A stretch of 64,000 nucleotides of DNA from Watersipora subatra (lineage: Eukaryota; Bryozoa; Gymnolaemata; Cheilostomatida; Watersiporidae), in NCBI RefSeq assembly GCF_963576615.1, contig NC_088711.1, forward strand, positions 40,482,621 to 40,546,620, read 5' to 3'. Below are positions 38,288 through 49,334 of the stretch, piece by piece (the first letter of the stretch is position 1; every line of letters begins with the position of its first letter). The notes below the pieces were generated by a model. The model did no database searches. It was not told the origin of the DNA and was given only the letters and a program-made list of their open reading frames with translations. Both the position numbers and the translations under genes were made by a program.

Positions 38288-38672
38288 CTCTCCTGATGAT
38301 GAGGAAATATCCTTATTGCCTTCCCACAACAAATCATTAGTTTTAGTATCCATTATGTTTACAGTTGAACACTTTTTAGATGGTTAGACAACAGTCTATA
38401 GATTAATAGAGATTTTGACCTACTGGCACACTTTAGACAAAAAAACAGCACAGATGTTTTGAAGAGCAGAACAAATTTTTCTGCTCTCCTGATGATGAGG
38501 AAATATCCTTATTGCCTTCCCACAACAAATCATTAGTTTTAGTATCCATTATGTTTACAGTTGAACACTTTTTAGATGGTTAGACAACAGTTTATAGATT
38601 AATAGAGATTTTGATCTACTGGCACACTTTAGACAAAAAAACAGCACAGATGTTTTGAAGAGCAGAAAAATT
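38288..38672. repeat. Recent 196-bp tandem duplication
   Basis: Two nearly identical units start at 38288 and 38484 (CTCTCCTGATGATGAGGAAA) and differ by only a few bases. Related older sequence extends on both sides (37.56-39.3 kb) and resumes after the 3.8 kb element at 43.14 kb. Confidence 0.85.
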
Positions 38673-39945
38673 TTTTGACTTCGTTTCTTTTGATGTCTGA
38701 AATTTTCTGGCTGAGCGGTTTCAGACAACTTCAAGGCACTTCACGTATTCATCAAAAACCTGTCAAAGTTTGACTTGTTACGTGCTTTTTATGGAGGCTA
38801 GATTAGACCATTTTAAGGTAACAAAAAAAGACTGAACTCCCTATTTCATGCTTATCTGTGTGAACTTAAATGTAAATTTTATGTAGAAACCATTTCTAAA
38901 GTCATACATACCTGATGCTACTAAATTACAAGTTTACAATATAGGGTTTCTAATAACATGCAAATATTTTATAACACATCCAATAGTATGAATGATGCTA
39001 ATAATTATCACACGATAGAAAGTAAATTGTTTGGTTGATCGTTAAACTAAAAGTAAACACTTTATCAATAGAAAGGTACGTAAGAGCTTTTGTAATGCTG
39101 CTGCAAATCAGGTTTTATTACCATAAACAGAGTGCTAAAATGTTAACTTTTTTCAAGTCCAATAAAACAATGAAACTTTTTCACTTATACACATAACAAT
39201 AGGGTTTTTCTTAAAGAGAATTTAGAGATAACAGGGTTTGACTTTTTTTGATTAATAGAACAGGTCAATGAAAGCACAACTCTGCAAATATCAATGAGCT
39301 ATGGCGCCTTACAGTGCCTCGCCTTGCGCGTTCACAACTCGAGTTGGTCAACTCGAGTTGCACAACTCGAGTTGTGAACGCGCAACACGACTTTTCAAAA
39401 GTAAGGTGCAATATAGTGGTATTACGGTAGAATAACCGTAGATCTGGTTATATTAACAATGGTATATCAATAGGCACCCGTTAGCTAATAGAAATTAAAC
39501 TATTAGTCTGGTGGCCACAGGGCATTATCGTGTCAACAGGTGCAGAAGATGGGGTCTATGGTAACTTGACACTTTTAACATGTTTCTAATTTATTCATTA
39601 CTAATTTAGTTTCCTACCGCTATTTTAGTTGATAAGCTAAGAGTAATTTGCCATTAATGGTGAGTAGTTATACAAAAATAAATTTTTTCTTACGCCGTGT
39701 GCAGTCAGTCGGACCAGCTAATCAGAGCCGTAGACCAACATTTACCTCATGTTGTAGTACGGGGGTATTAAATTACCCCGATATCAATTAGGTTTGTTGT
39801 CAGTTTCCTGTCTCATCGAGCGACCGCCGGCGTTTGGAGTAATGATCAAAAACTTTAATTTACTAATTATACCGATTTCCAAAGCTAGCTGTCATGGATT
39901 ACATAATTCAATATAATCAACTACTACATTATATTAGATAAAAGG

Positions 39946-40372
39946 TTGTTCAACGCACTAACACGTTCAACACTGCATCTTTATGGCAAGTCTGATTCTA
40001 CAAGTGAAGCCGACGCCAGATACAGGTTGTTCTCATCAAGGACATCTTATGAAAAAAACCTTCCACCAAAAGGGTTCTCTCCGTCGGCATTTAATGAGGG
40101 TCAATTACTAAGCAGCAATACAGCAGTGGAAAATTCAACCATTAATGGTGCCCCCAGATCCCACAAACCATGTCTGGAGTAAAGATGATGATGAGATTTT
40201 TGGGCAATGCTTTCCTGATGAGCAGAGAGCTATTCCTAGGCAGCTTGTCCAATGGACCAGTTGCTCATGCAAAAAAAAATTTTGCAAGTCTATGCGGCTG
40301 TGTAGAGTGCAGTAATGAAATGACTGACGAGATTGAGGATGGTAATCAATTAGACGGTGATGATGAGCTATA
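39946..40372 (+). pseudogene. C-terminal remnant of a transposon-linked CXC-rich protein
   Basis: Frame 1 reads SEADARYRLFSSRTSYEKN then LPPKGFSPSAFNEGQ. A second frame continues VPPDPTNHVWSKDDDEIFG and LVQWTSCSCKKKFCKS. A third gives LCGCVECSNEMTDE and an acidic tail before a stop at about 40372. This order (ARYxLF, LPPxxxAL, a W segment, then C-x-C-K-K and C-x-C-x-x-C) matches the C-terminus of a repeated uncharacterised protein family common in marine invertebrate genomes and probably transposon-borne (recalled, not searched). At least two frameshifts make it inactive. Confidence 0.5.
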
Positions 40373-42726
40373 AGATTATAATTATGTAATAGTTTTATTG
40401 AATACTTTTGCAATATGCTTTCTAGAAACAATTAACAGTTTTTGATGTATCATGATAAACAGACTATGTACTTTGGTAAACATGCTATATAATAATCATA
40501 CTAGTCTTCATAAGTCTTCATAGTCTTCATACTAGTCATCATAAGTACTAAGATACCCATACAAAGACATGATATTAATTAATCATCCAGAAAGTTGGTT
40601 GTCATCGAACATACTGCACCACACATTCCATCATACTGGTTGCATTCAACATTTCAACCATACATGGTTTCAAAATACTGTATGGTTTTAACATGCTACC
40701 AGTACAATAAATCTAAAGCTAAGCGAGAAATTTCGCAAATTGATGTCAGTTAAATAAAAAAGAAATAATTTTAATAATAATAATTTCATTTAAAAAATTA
40801 AGTTTACATTAGATTTGTTAGTTAGTCTGCGTCACAACCAGTGTACCCAATGAGGTATACAGTATAGCCTGTCAATCAGTAGTTGTACAGGCATCAATGT
40901 AACGAGTATGAAGAGGGTTTCTGGCAGATCAGTGGCTAAGGTGATGGCGAGAAATGTTTGTCATATCAAGTCCCTGGCGGCCGACTACAATGTAAAGAAT
41001 CGCATCCATTAGAGACAATGAGTTCAAAATACAAAATGATCATATAGACATATAAGAGCTGACATACATTTATGGTGCAATATTTATCGATCATAACCTA
41101 CCCGAAAAACGATCTATCAAAGCATGTAGCAATAAATTTAAAACTTGAAAATAGGAAGAGCTACAATACTGATTTGAACGTGTACGCAATGTGCCCCTTT
41201 AGCTTTAACCACAACAATAATTAGTTAACTCATACATCGCATACTTCTGTAAGGTAATAATTGATATGTGAGTGCTATAACAATACAATATAATACAATT
41301 GATTAAAATACAACAAAATATGTGTTAATATATATAATATGACACAACATAATGCAACATATCAGTCCTATAGCACAATTCAAATCAGTTCAATACAACA
41401 TAATACAGCTATTATAATACAATACAATAGAATATAGTGTAATAACACAATAATACAGTACTGATAAGTTCTGCATGACACAATATAATAACTTAAAACT
41501 AACCAAACCATCAGTTAAATAACAATCATACATTTGCATAAAGGTACTACACTTTGTGTTGATATTGGTTTGACGTTTCAAAGAGCAATACAGTCTCCAA
41601 TTTTGTAAATAGGCGAGCTAAGTCTTAATAAAAATCAGCAGAGGCATTCTATATTACAAATAGTCCAGTATTACTGGTTTATTAAAAAAAATACCCAATC
41701 TAGGTATTCTAGTATAAGTAAGTATAAGTAATGAAAGTAGCTTATAATGTTATGTAGTGCTACCGTTTTAGCCTAAAAATTAAACAAATTGAGTTAAGCT
41801 ATTGAGTGTATGAAACAGTGAGTGTCTGAAGACACAGCAACAATACCTACGACAGAGATTAGTTTATTGTATAGTTTGTAACCAATATGTAAAATCTGGA
41901 CTGAGAAGTTTGACTTGAGAGTTTGATTCATTATAATCAACACCTATCACTCATTGATCCAACTGACTACAGTACACAGTGAAGGAAACGCAAGATTTTC
42001 AATAAAGTAATGCATTTAATCTTTGATTAATTATTCATAAATATTAAGTAAATGAGTTTGCAATCATCTCACCTTATTTTTTTCAGGGGTTTGAGATTCT
42101 TTGCAACTTGAGAAGCTCTTTGTTATTTCGACTCACTAGCAATCTTCCTCAAGCATTCAGTGTGGCATTTACATACGACTAACACTGCGAGCTGCGATCT
42201 GACTGTTTGTAGATGATGCTCTACATCTCATAAAAACTTTGGATTATCACTTTTTTCCGTTAGTAAAACTTTGTTGACTTCTTAACATGTAAAACTTGAT
42301 TATAATGAATTATGTAACTGATAATAGCTAGCTGTGGTAATCAATTTAAATAGAAGATACTAAATTTGCACTACTACTAACCGACGTATACAGCAGTTTC
42401 TAACACGGAACAGCGGAAACAGACTAAGGGCACAAATGTTATCGGTGAATGCAAATACGCCCCGTATTAAACAAATGCATAGATTTATGTTTACCTAGCT
42501 GATTTGGCTAATTGCGCATGGCGCAAGGGAAATTTCATTTATGCATTTCTACCCATCTTTTAATGGCAAATAATCACTGCTTGACAAGAATAATTCCGGT
42601 AGGTGTAATAAAAAAGTTAGGAGATGTTTCATTCTATCCATTAAATCTAAGATTCGTTATACCCCATTGTCGTGCCACCTTGGCAAAAAAACGACACAAA
42701 AATGCCATGTGGCCACCAGACTATAT
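40373..42726. other. Interior of the 3.8 kb element, no gene
   Basis: AT-rich filler with short direct repeats (CTTCATA at 40507-40545) and a cryptic AATACA/AATATA-rich tract at 41270-41480. No coding sequence recognised apart from the remnant upstream. Confidence 0.5.
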
Positions 42727-42947
42727 GTATGTACCGTAAAACTAAAGCTAATAGCGAATTATTAGAATTATACTGTGCCGAGTTTGCAACTCGAGTTGTA
42801 CAACTCGAGTTGCACAACTCGAGTTGTACAACTCGAGTTTGTAAATATAACTCGAGTTGTACAACTCGAGTTGTACAACTCGAGTTGCAAACTCGGCACA
42901 GTATAATTCTAATAATTCGCTATTAGCTCTAGTTTTACAGTACATAC
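42727..42947. mobile_element. 221-bp palindrome nested in the right TIR
   Basis: The ends are GTATGTACCGTAAAACTA and its near complement TAGTTTTACAGTACATAC. The arms continue through GCTAATAGCGAATTATTAG and TGTGCCGAGTTTGCAACTCG to a core of ACAACTCGAGTTGT repeats. The left TIR of the host element runs straight through this point (AGTCTGGTGGCCAC), so the palindrome inserted into only one arm. Confidence 0.7.
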
Positions 42948-43205
42948 AGTTTAATTTCTATTAGCTAACGGGTGCCTATTGATGTACCATTGTTAATATA
43001 ACTAGATCTACGGTTATGCTACCGTAATACCGATATATTGCACCTTACTTTTGAAAAGTCGCGTTGCGTGTTCACAACTCGAGTTGTACAACTCGAGTTG
43101 TGAACGCGCAAGGCGAGGCACTGTAAGGCGCCATAATGAGCACCTCATAGTTATGAACTAAATGTTTTGTGTTTTCCGTTAACCGGCTCTCAAAGACATG
43201 ATGTA

Positions 43206-44143
43206 CAGTGCACCTTCAGGATATGATTTTTATCTGTTTCAGGGATGGCATCGTATTGTCAAAAAGCCGTATAGAATGGGATAAAATCCATAGTAATTAT
43301 ATAATGCAAACATCATCTGGCAAAAATCATCAAAACTCGTTGACAAGTAACTACTGTGCATATTAAAAATTAGTAACAAAATAGTTTGTTAACCTACATA
43401 ACTATAGTTACCGACAGTAACTTTCGTATATTTAGTGTATTTATTAACTATGATCTGCATTAAAATTTCACGTTGCAATGTGCAGTAAATACCAGAGACA
43501 GTTCTTATCTTCAAGACAGACGTACACTTAACATAAACTTTGAACCAACTTTAAATGAGTTTAGCTTACTAAATACACACTTGAATTTAAATTTTTGTAT
43601 TTATTTTTTCAACTATTTTGCTGAATTTTAAACTTTTATTAGTAAGGTTTTATTAATTATTAGTTTCTTGCTCCGCTTTCATTATATTTTTAAATTTTAA
43701 CCAATCCCATTATAACCTTTTTCAACCTAATTTGGCAAGAAAGCCAGAACAGTGCTGTTTTTGTAATGAAGTTGATTTTGTTAGCAGGTTAAAGGAAGTT
43801 GTCTGACGTTCTGTTTAAAAGAAATGCCACTCAAACTTCGTTACTGGATTATAAAGAGAAATATTGCCGTTTTATCCATGATAATTGCTGAACTGACAGA
43901 TAATTTGGGTATCGTGTTCCTTTCAGCTGTTGTGCAAATGTTTTCCGCAAACAACATCTCGACGTATTTCTTATTTTGATGTACGAAATAAGCACACAGA
44001 CTGCCAGATTTTAACCCGAGCGAAAACTTTATTGAGTCTGTATGGAGAAATAAGACTCATATGGTGAGGTGTGAAAATCATAATGTTTCACATTGTAAAG
44101 TGAAAAGTCATATATCAGGTAATCAAAACCTGAGGGTGCTCTG
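43206..44143 (+). mobile_element. Decayed Tc1/mariner element (938 bp)
   Basis: TA-flanked ends: CAGTGCACCTTCAGGATATG on the left; the complement of the right end is CAGAGCACCCTCAGGTTTTG. Near the right end, 43999-44065, the plus strand encodes RLPDFNPSENFIESVWRNK, the C-terminal part of a Tc1/mariner transposase (usual form SPDLNPIENLW) with its last catalytic acidic residue region. The rest of the frame is destroyed by stops. Confidence 0.7.
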
Positions 44144-44189
44144 TATTTACAGCTGTTGTAAATACAGTGCACCCTCAGGTTACGATTAC

Positions 44190-44197
<8 letters not shown>
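44108..44197. other. 90-bp hairpin from two facing mariner ends
   Basis: TATCAGGTAATCAAAACCTG with GAGGGTGCTCTGTATTTACA is mirrored by TGTAAATACAGTGCACCCTC and AGGTTACGATTACCTGATA. The left arm is the right end of the mariner remnant; the right arm is a solo end of a second element. Confidence 0.7.

Positions 44198-44252
<55 letters not shown>
44195..44252. repeat. TA microsatellite
   Basis: An uninterrupted TA run of nearly 60 bp directly after the hairpin. Confidence 0.95.
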
Positions 44253-44256
<4 letters not shown>

Positions 44257-44765
44257 TTTATATGATAAGCAGTTACTACTTGCACCAATTCAAACTGAGT
44301 TACATGTATTAAGGTCAACGATAAAGATTTTGGCTAACTAAGCAGCAGTTATAGTTCTTAAAAAGACTAAATACTGCTAAGATGGCTATCTAGGGTTTTC
44401 TGTGCATAATTGTTATTGTTTTAGCAAAATCACAAGTTTGCTTCTTTGCGCATACAGGCCTTGCTGATAAATGCTTGCTAGTTTGATATTGTAATAACAA
44501 TTTATGATAAAATAATTCCAAAGCTTATTGTAAATCATTGAAGGCACTTTTAAACTAAAAGTAGCACAATTCTTTCAAATTGTCTTCCTTTGCTGATAAA
44601 CATGCAGTAACTGTAACCGCATGGTTTGAACAGTTTCAAAAAGTTTTGAAAATCTCAAAAAGTCTATTACTCTTATTATATTGCACCAGTCAGTCAGTGT
44701 TTACCTATTATTTTTATCAACAACAATATATACAAACTTTTTATACTAATATATTTTTGTTTTTA

Positions 44766-45642
44766 AAGGTTGACTTGCAACAAAATTCACATTACCGTTA
44801 TTTGATATGAATAGATTCACCATGTCTTACTCTGTTGTGTTGTAGGTGCAAAATATGTGGAAAGGTGATTACAAGCTCTTAAAAGCTCAAAAACGAACAG
44901 AAAATCGCAGCTACACGAGACCTCCGTAGTTTGGATTTCTTTTCCAAAACGGCTCAAATGTGATGTAGTTGTGACAGATGGTTTCTGTTTACACTTTCTT
45001 GCAACCTTATTCGTCGAAATATTTTCACAAATACACTTCGCGCATTCAATAAAACTATGTCTATTGTTCTTACGCGTCTATTTTATCGTCATTGTAATGC
45101 TGTCACTTTTAGCACTGATATCTTATAACTTACCGTAAAAAATTGTTAAACTTTTTAACCTTAGCTCGAAGGAGTACATATCATTTTCTGATAATCATGA
45201 CGAGCCTGTTAGTCACCTGTGATAATCGAAAAGTCCTGCAGAAATTATTTGTGAAGTTTTGGGTCACATGATCAGATTACGACTTGACGATTGAATAATG
45301 CCGAAAAAAAATTGTAAAGTAGTGAGCATGTATATTTGATACGGGGGTCTTCGGTGAAACTCGAAGTTTCTGTCATAAACTAGTACTACGATAAGTTTTA
45401 TGTTGAGCTTTGTATTGGCCTTTCAATTCACGTGAGAACATACACAAGACGATAACCAAATTTCGTGGCTACGTCATCGAAATAAAGAGATTCCAATCTA
45501 TGGCGGCTTTTCGTTTTTGAGTTTTTAAGAACTTGTAATCACATTTCCACATATTTGGCACTTACAACACAACAGAGTAAGACATGGTGAATCTTTTGAT
45601 ACCAAATAACTGTTATGTGAATTTTCTTGCAAGTCAACCTTT
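44766..45642. mobile_element. Non-autonomous TIR element, copy 2
   Basis: Same family, orientation and length as 1625-2501: the left end is AAGGTTGACTTGCAACAAAA and the right end TTGCAAGTCAACCTT. It is flanked by TTTAAA on both sides, so the target duplication is ambiguous. Diverged from copy 1 by scattered substitutions. Confidence 0.7.
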
Positions 45643-46881
45643 AAAGCAGTTTATTGAAAGCAATATTTTTAGTTTGAGATTCAATTGTAAACCAAAATGC
45701 AATAAAACGCTCTCATCCACAGACCCTATTAAATTCAATATTTATTAATCACTAAAATGTTTAAAATAGAAATCCAGTGCTGGTACAAAATGAGAGAGTT
45801 CTTTAATAACTATTTTTTATGCTAAACAATGTAAATAACATCGTAAAGCCTGCAAGCCTGTGCACTAACAATGACAGTAATATATTTTTGTGTTTCCCTT
45901 TTCACATGTTTCTTACTATCTCAGGTGCAGAGGCTTTAGATTTTATAGCTTGCAGAGCCTAAATGGTTAAAAAAGCTTATTTTTGTTGACACTTCAATAT
46001 TAAATTTGGACTTCAAAAGATGCTAAAGAAGAAAACAATCACAACCATTAGACGGTCAGTAGTGCTAATCTGTTGGTAGGTGACAATGTTGATATTAGGC
46101 GTAGCATGTCTACCACTGAAATCCAATCATATCGTCTGCGGTTTGAAACGAGCATGTAAAATATTTGTTTGATAAACTCTCAAGAACCATAAGTAATGAG
46201 TCCAAATAGCTGATGTTGAAAAAGTGTATTCTAATGCCAAAAAAGCCACTTATTTCAACTTATGACTATAAAAAATTATAAAATGTTGAATTTGTTGTTT
46301 TAAACTAGTAAACTTGAACCTTAGTAAAATAAGTAACAACCAATTATAATTGACCATGGTTTATTTGTTAATAAAGAATTATATTGGAGTTGTCTGTTCA
46401 CCCATAGCAAGAACATTTTAATAATATATTGGTCTGTGTCTATAATTATCCAATTTGTATCTGTGTGTTACATATAATGACAAACCTCTATAAAGTTACA
46501 AATAAGTAGCTTGTTTGTAATATAATAGACTAAATCTCTTTGTGAAATATAGGGAGTCCTACCATGTTTTATGACGATTTTGACAACCTGACGACTGAGA
46601 TAATTGAAAAGTGACAGACGAGACGACCATTTATCACTCTAGGTGACGTTGACGAGGTGACGATGATTGTGTAAATAGGATTACTAACTGCATTTTCATT
46701 TGTTCATAAATCAACACGGTCAAACGAAACTTCACTAGGTTTGGTTTGAAGCATCTGGCTCAGCATTCATAGACTGGCAGGTAATTTATGTAAACAGCGA
46801 TAAAAAGCTCTGATAAACTGACAGCAAATCCATTTCTGTGACTGACAGTGATTATTGAAGACAACTTCGGTCTATTTTCAG
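45643..46881. other. Interval without recognised genes
   Basis: AT-rich. A GAC-rich patch at 46570-46680 (GACGATTTTGACAACCTGAC) has no open frame of note. Confidence 0.4.
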
Positions 46882-46989
46882 TACAAGAAGTGTAGCCCTA
46901 AAAACCTAGGACGCCTCTCATCCATTAAAGCTGGTGGTGACAAGTGTACCTTCACAAAAATTTTAAAGAACTGTTACTCAGGGAACTGG
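46882..46989 (+). pseudogene. Decayed copy of homeobox exon 4
   Basis: After a retained acceptor (tctattttcag) the frame reads YKKCSPKNLGRLSSI then KAGGDKCTFTKILKNCYSGNW. This aligns with the start of exon 4 of the homeobox gene (RAAGDKCTSTTILENWYEENF), including the shared GGTGACAAGTGTAC at DNA level. Similarity ends in helix 1: no PYP and no recognition helix follow. It is a truncated duplicate about 10 kb downstream of the parent on the same strand. Confidence 0.65.
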
Positions 46990-47370
46990 TGTTTTTTGTG
47001 CTTTTGTAAACATCTAGTTCTAGTTTTTGTAAAGTTTAACTGCCAAATTGGTAAAGGCTAATTCATTTTGCATGAGCAATTGTATTATCTTGAGTAAGAT
47101 TAGTCTCTACGCTCTTTCTTTGTTCCTTCAAACAAAGACAGCCCGATGACTCGGTTTTACATTTGTTCCAGTATCGAGAGGTATCAGTATCGTCGTATTC
47201 AAAGTTTTGATAGATAGCTTGCGCTCAAACAGTAACCTTTTTTTACACACACTATTTCTATGTAAAATCTTATCATTAATGCAAAATATTCTAGAGTTCT
47301 ATATTTTTTAGTTTTTATTAATTGTATCATTACCTGATCACCTTTTATTGTAATCGTAGGAAAACAGACT

Positions 47371-48951
47371 TACTGTAAAACATCTAATTAAATGCCATGG
47401 CGCGCTATGTTTCAACCCTCCCTCTATGGTGGTGGTTAATTGGAGCTTGCGTTAAAATAGAAGCTGGCGGCCTATATTTCAAATAGCACGTCAGAATTTT
47501 TGAAAGATAAACTCAGCCTTATTGTGGGAGAAGCAAATAAATGTCGCCTATATTTCATTCTCTTTTTCAGTGGACCGATATTAAACATTTTGAATGCAAT
47601 AAATATGCTAACTTACCTCCGTCAGAGATCTTTTGATAATAACGCATCAAGAAACCGAGAAATGTACTAGTTAATATCTATTGATCGCAATTTACAGGCG
47701 TGGATATTATAGACTGTGTCTTTCTTTGCAGTTTGTTGGCATTTCCATTTTTCATTTCATTTATAAAGTTGATAACATAAGGTTATAAAGTTGAAAACAT
47801 ATTTTTATTCTATATCTATATTTAAAAATCTTACATAAAAACTCATTGCACTCACTGATATATTTGCTACAGTTTGCAGCCAAAACTATATTTTTATGTG
47901 GAATAGAAGTGGAGTTATGAGCAGCGATCCATTGTGAGTTTAAGATATATATAGCCGCAAAATGCTATTAAATAACATGCTACAAATCTACATATTTGTA
48001 AGTTATACAACAATAATCTATCAAATGATACAAATATATATTCATGAACAAGTGACATAAACAAACCACACTTATATTACACACAGAAACAAAAATTAAC
48101 GTTTTGAAACAACAAAAAATATTTCCATTGTTTGCTCGAATAGCTGCGTTCTTATTGTTGCTTTTGATGGAACAAACATTGTTAGTTGCCGATTACCTTC
48201 CACAGTATCTTCTGGCTTCAACTGTTTTCTGCCCTGCTAAACCAGTCGATATTAGCATCCAAACAATTACTTGGCAGAGCAAAAGTTTCATGCACTGCAT
48301 TTAGCGCTGATGCAGTGCTAAAAATTTGCTCGCTAAACGTATAACCTATGATCCAAATTTTGCAAACTGGTTTTTATATGCTTGTTCATCAAAGTATTAG
48401 GACCGCGTTACGCTTGGAACTACTATTACCCTGAGAAAGTTAGTTGTTATTTCTATGGCGTTGCTTTCAAAGTTCAATTTACAGTCATAAATTTAAAAGG
48501 TTTTTTTATATATGTACATGTACTTCGAAGCATTAGCACCTTGTTAAACAAAGAACCACTATTAGCCTGAAACAGTAATTATTTCTATAGCGATACTTTA
48601 AAAGTTCATCTACCATCGTAAATTTAAGCCGGTTCTTATATATGTAGGCTACTTCAAAGTAGAAAGACCCCGTTAAACAGAGAGCTACTACTAGCCTGAG
48701 ACCGGGATTGGTTATTGCTACGGCATTGCTTTCAAAGTTTTAACGAAAAAAAATGAAAAACTTTAGAATTGGACAATGAGAGAATTAACTGTTATTGATA
48801 AAAAACCTTTCATTATTAATACGATATTGTGGACACTTTTCTACTGATCTGTTGATAATATGGGTTTGAAAAGATCAAATAATGTGTAAGTGGTGGTCAA
48901 ATGAAGGTGGCGTTCAAATAGAGGTGGGGTTCAATTAGAGGTTTTACAGTA
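47371..48951. mobile_element. 1.6 kb TA-ended TIR element
   Basis: The left end is TACTGTAAAACATCTAATTA and the right end TCAATTAGAGGTTTTACAGTA. The right tip contains two partial copies of the subterminal motif (GGCGTTCAAATAGAGGTGG, then GGTTCAATTAGAGG). Same termini as 35307-35992. It contains a 3-copy tandem repeat (48376-48750). A 66-codon hydrophobic plus frame at 48104 lacks an ATG and is not called. Confidence 0.6.
48376..48750. repeat. Tandem repeat, three units of ~135 bp
   Basis: Units share CTACTATTAGCCTGA, TTATTTCTATGGCG, TTTCAAAGTT and TTATATATGTA landmarks, starting near 48384, 48520 and 48650. It is internal to the TA-ended element. Confidence 0.65.
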
Positions 48952-48959
48952 ATTTATCT

Positions 48960-49235
48960 TTGACTTGCTAATTATTTCACCTTTACATTTTAACACTTTT
49001 ATAGGTGTTTTATTTTGCTTCTTAATTTACTTGACCTGTGCAAATTATTATTTTTATATGATATGAAGTTTGAAAGTTATGGTTGTTTGACAAAGTTTGA
49101 AAACCTTTACATTTGTAAAGATAGAATGATATAAGTTTGAAAGGGTAACTAGGGTTATACAACAAATAAAAATAATTTTTTGTGAAAGGTTTTTTATTAC
49201 CTGAGCACTGCCGGGCGTTCAATTAGTATAACTAA
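48960..49235. repeat. Dispersed repeat related to the foldback interior
   Basis: Shares GACTTGCTAATTATTTCAC and a GATATGAAGTTTGAAAGTT block with the tandem units at 20218-20990, and ends TTATTACCTGAGCACTGCC then GGGCGTTC. The foldback copy ends similarly (TTATTACTCGGGCAACTCGG at 21005-21024). Confidence 0.55.
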
Positions 49236-49239
49236 TATT

Positions 49240-49332
49240 AAATTCATATGCATATATATTCATATACATATATATATACATAATACATTCATATACATTC
49301 ATATATATACATATACATACATATACATGCAT
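49240..49332. repeat. ATACAT/ATTCAT microsatellite
   Basis: Irregular run of ATTCATATACATATAC-type units adjoining the dispersed repeat. Confidence 0.8.
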
Positions 49333-49334
49333 TT

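Larger units (their letters stand above)
39301..43134. mobile_element. 3.8 kb DNA transposon with CTCGAG-palindrome TIRs
   Basis: The left end is ATGGCGCCTTACAGTGCCTC at 39301; its exact complement ends at 43134. Flanks are AATGAGCT (39293-39300) and AATGAGCA (43135-43142), an 8-bp target duplication with one mismatch. The inverted repeats run about 230 bp and contain runs of ACAACTCGAGTTGT palindromes near each tip, bounded by CGCGTTCACAACTCG, then GCACCCGTTAGCTAATAG and GGTGGCCAC further in. The interior carries a decayed cysteine-rich gene (39946-40372) and an AT-rich AATACA-type tract (41270-41480). The right TIR has a nested palindrome. The superfamily is not settled; the 8-bp duplication allows hAT or a related group. 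Confidence 0.75.

Noticed and set aside
37563-38672. CRISPR-like array of direct repeats
   Set aside because: Units are about 196 bp, contiguous and without spacers, in a eukaryotic repeat family.
42672-42945. ORFs with repeated VVQLEL segments on both strands
   Set aside because: They are translations of the CTCGAG palindrome array, equal on both strands because the DNA is palindromic.
48104-48304. 66-codon frame with a hydrophobic N-terminus
   Set aside because: It has no ATG, lies inside a TIR element and shows no conserved motif.
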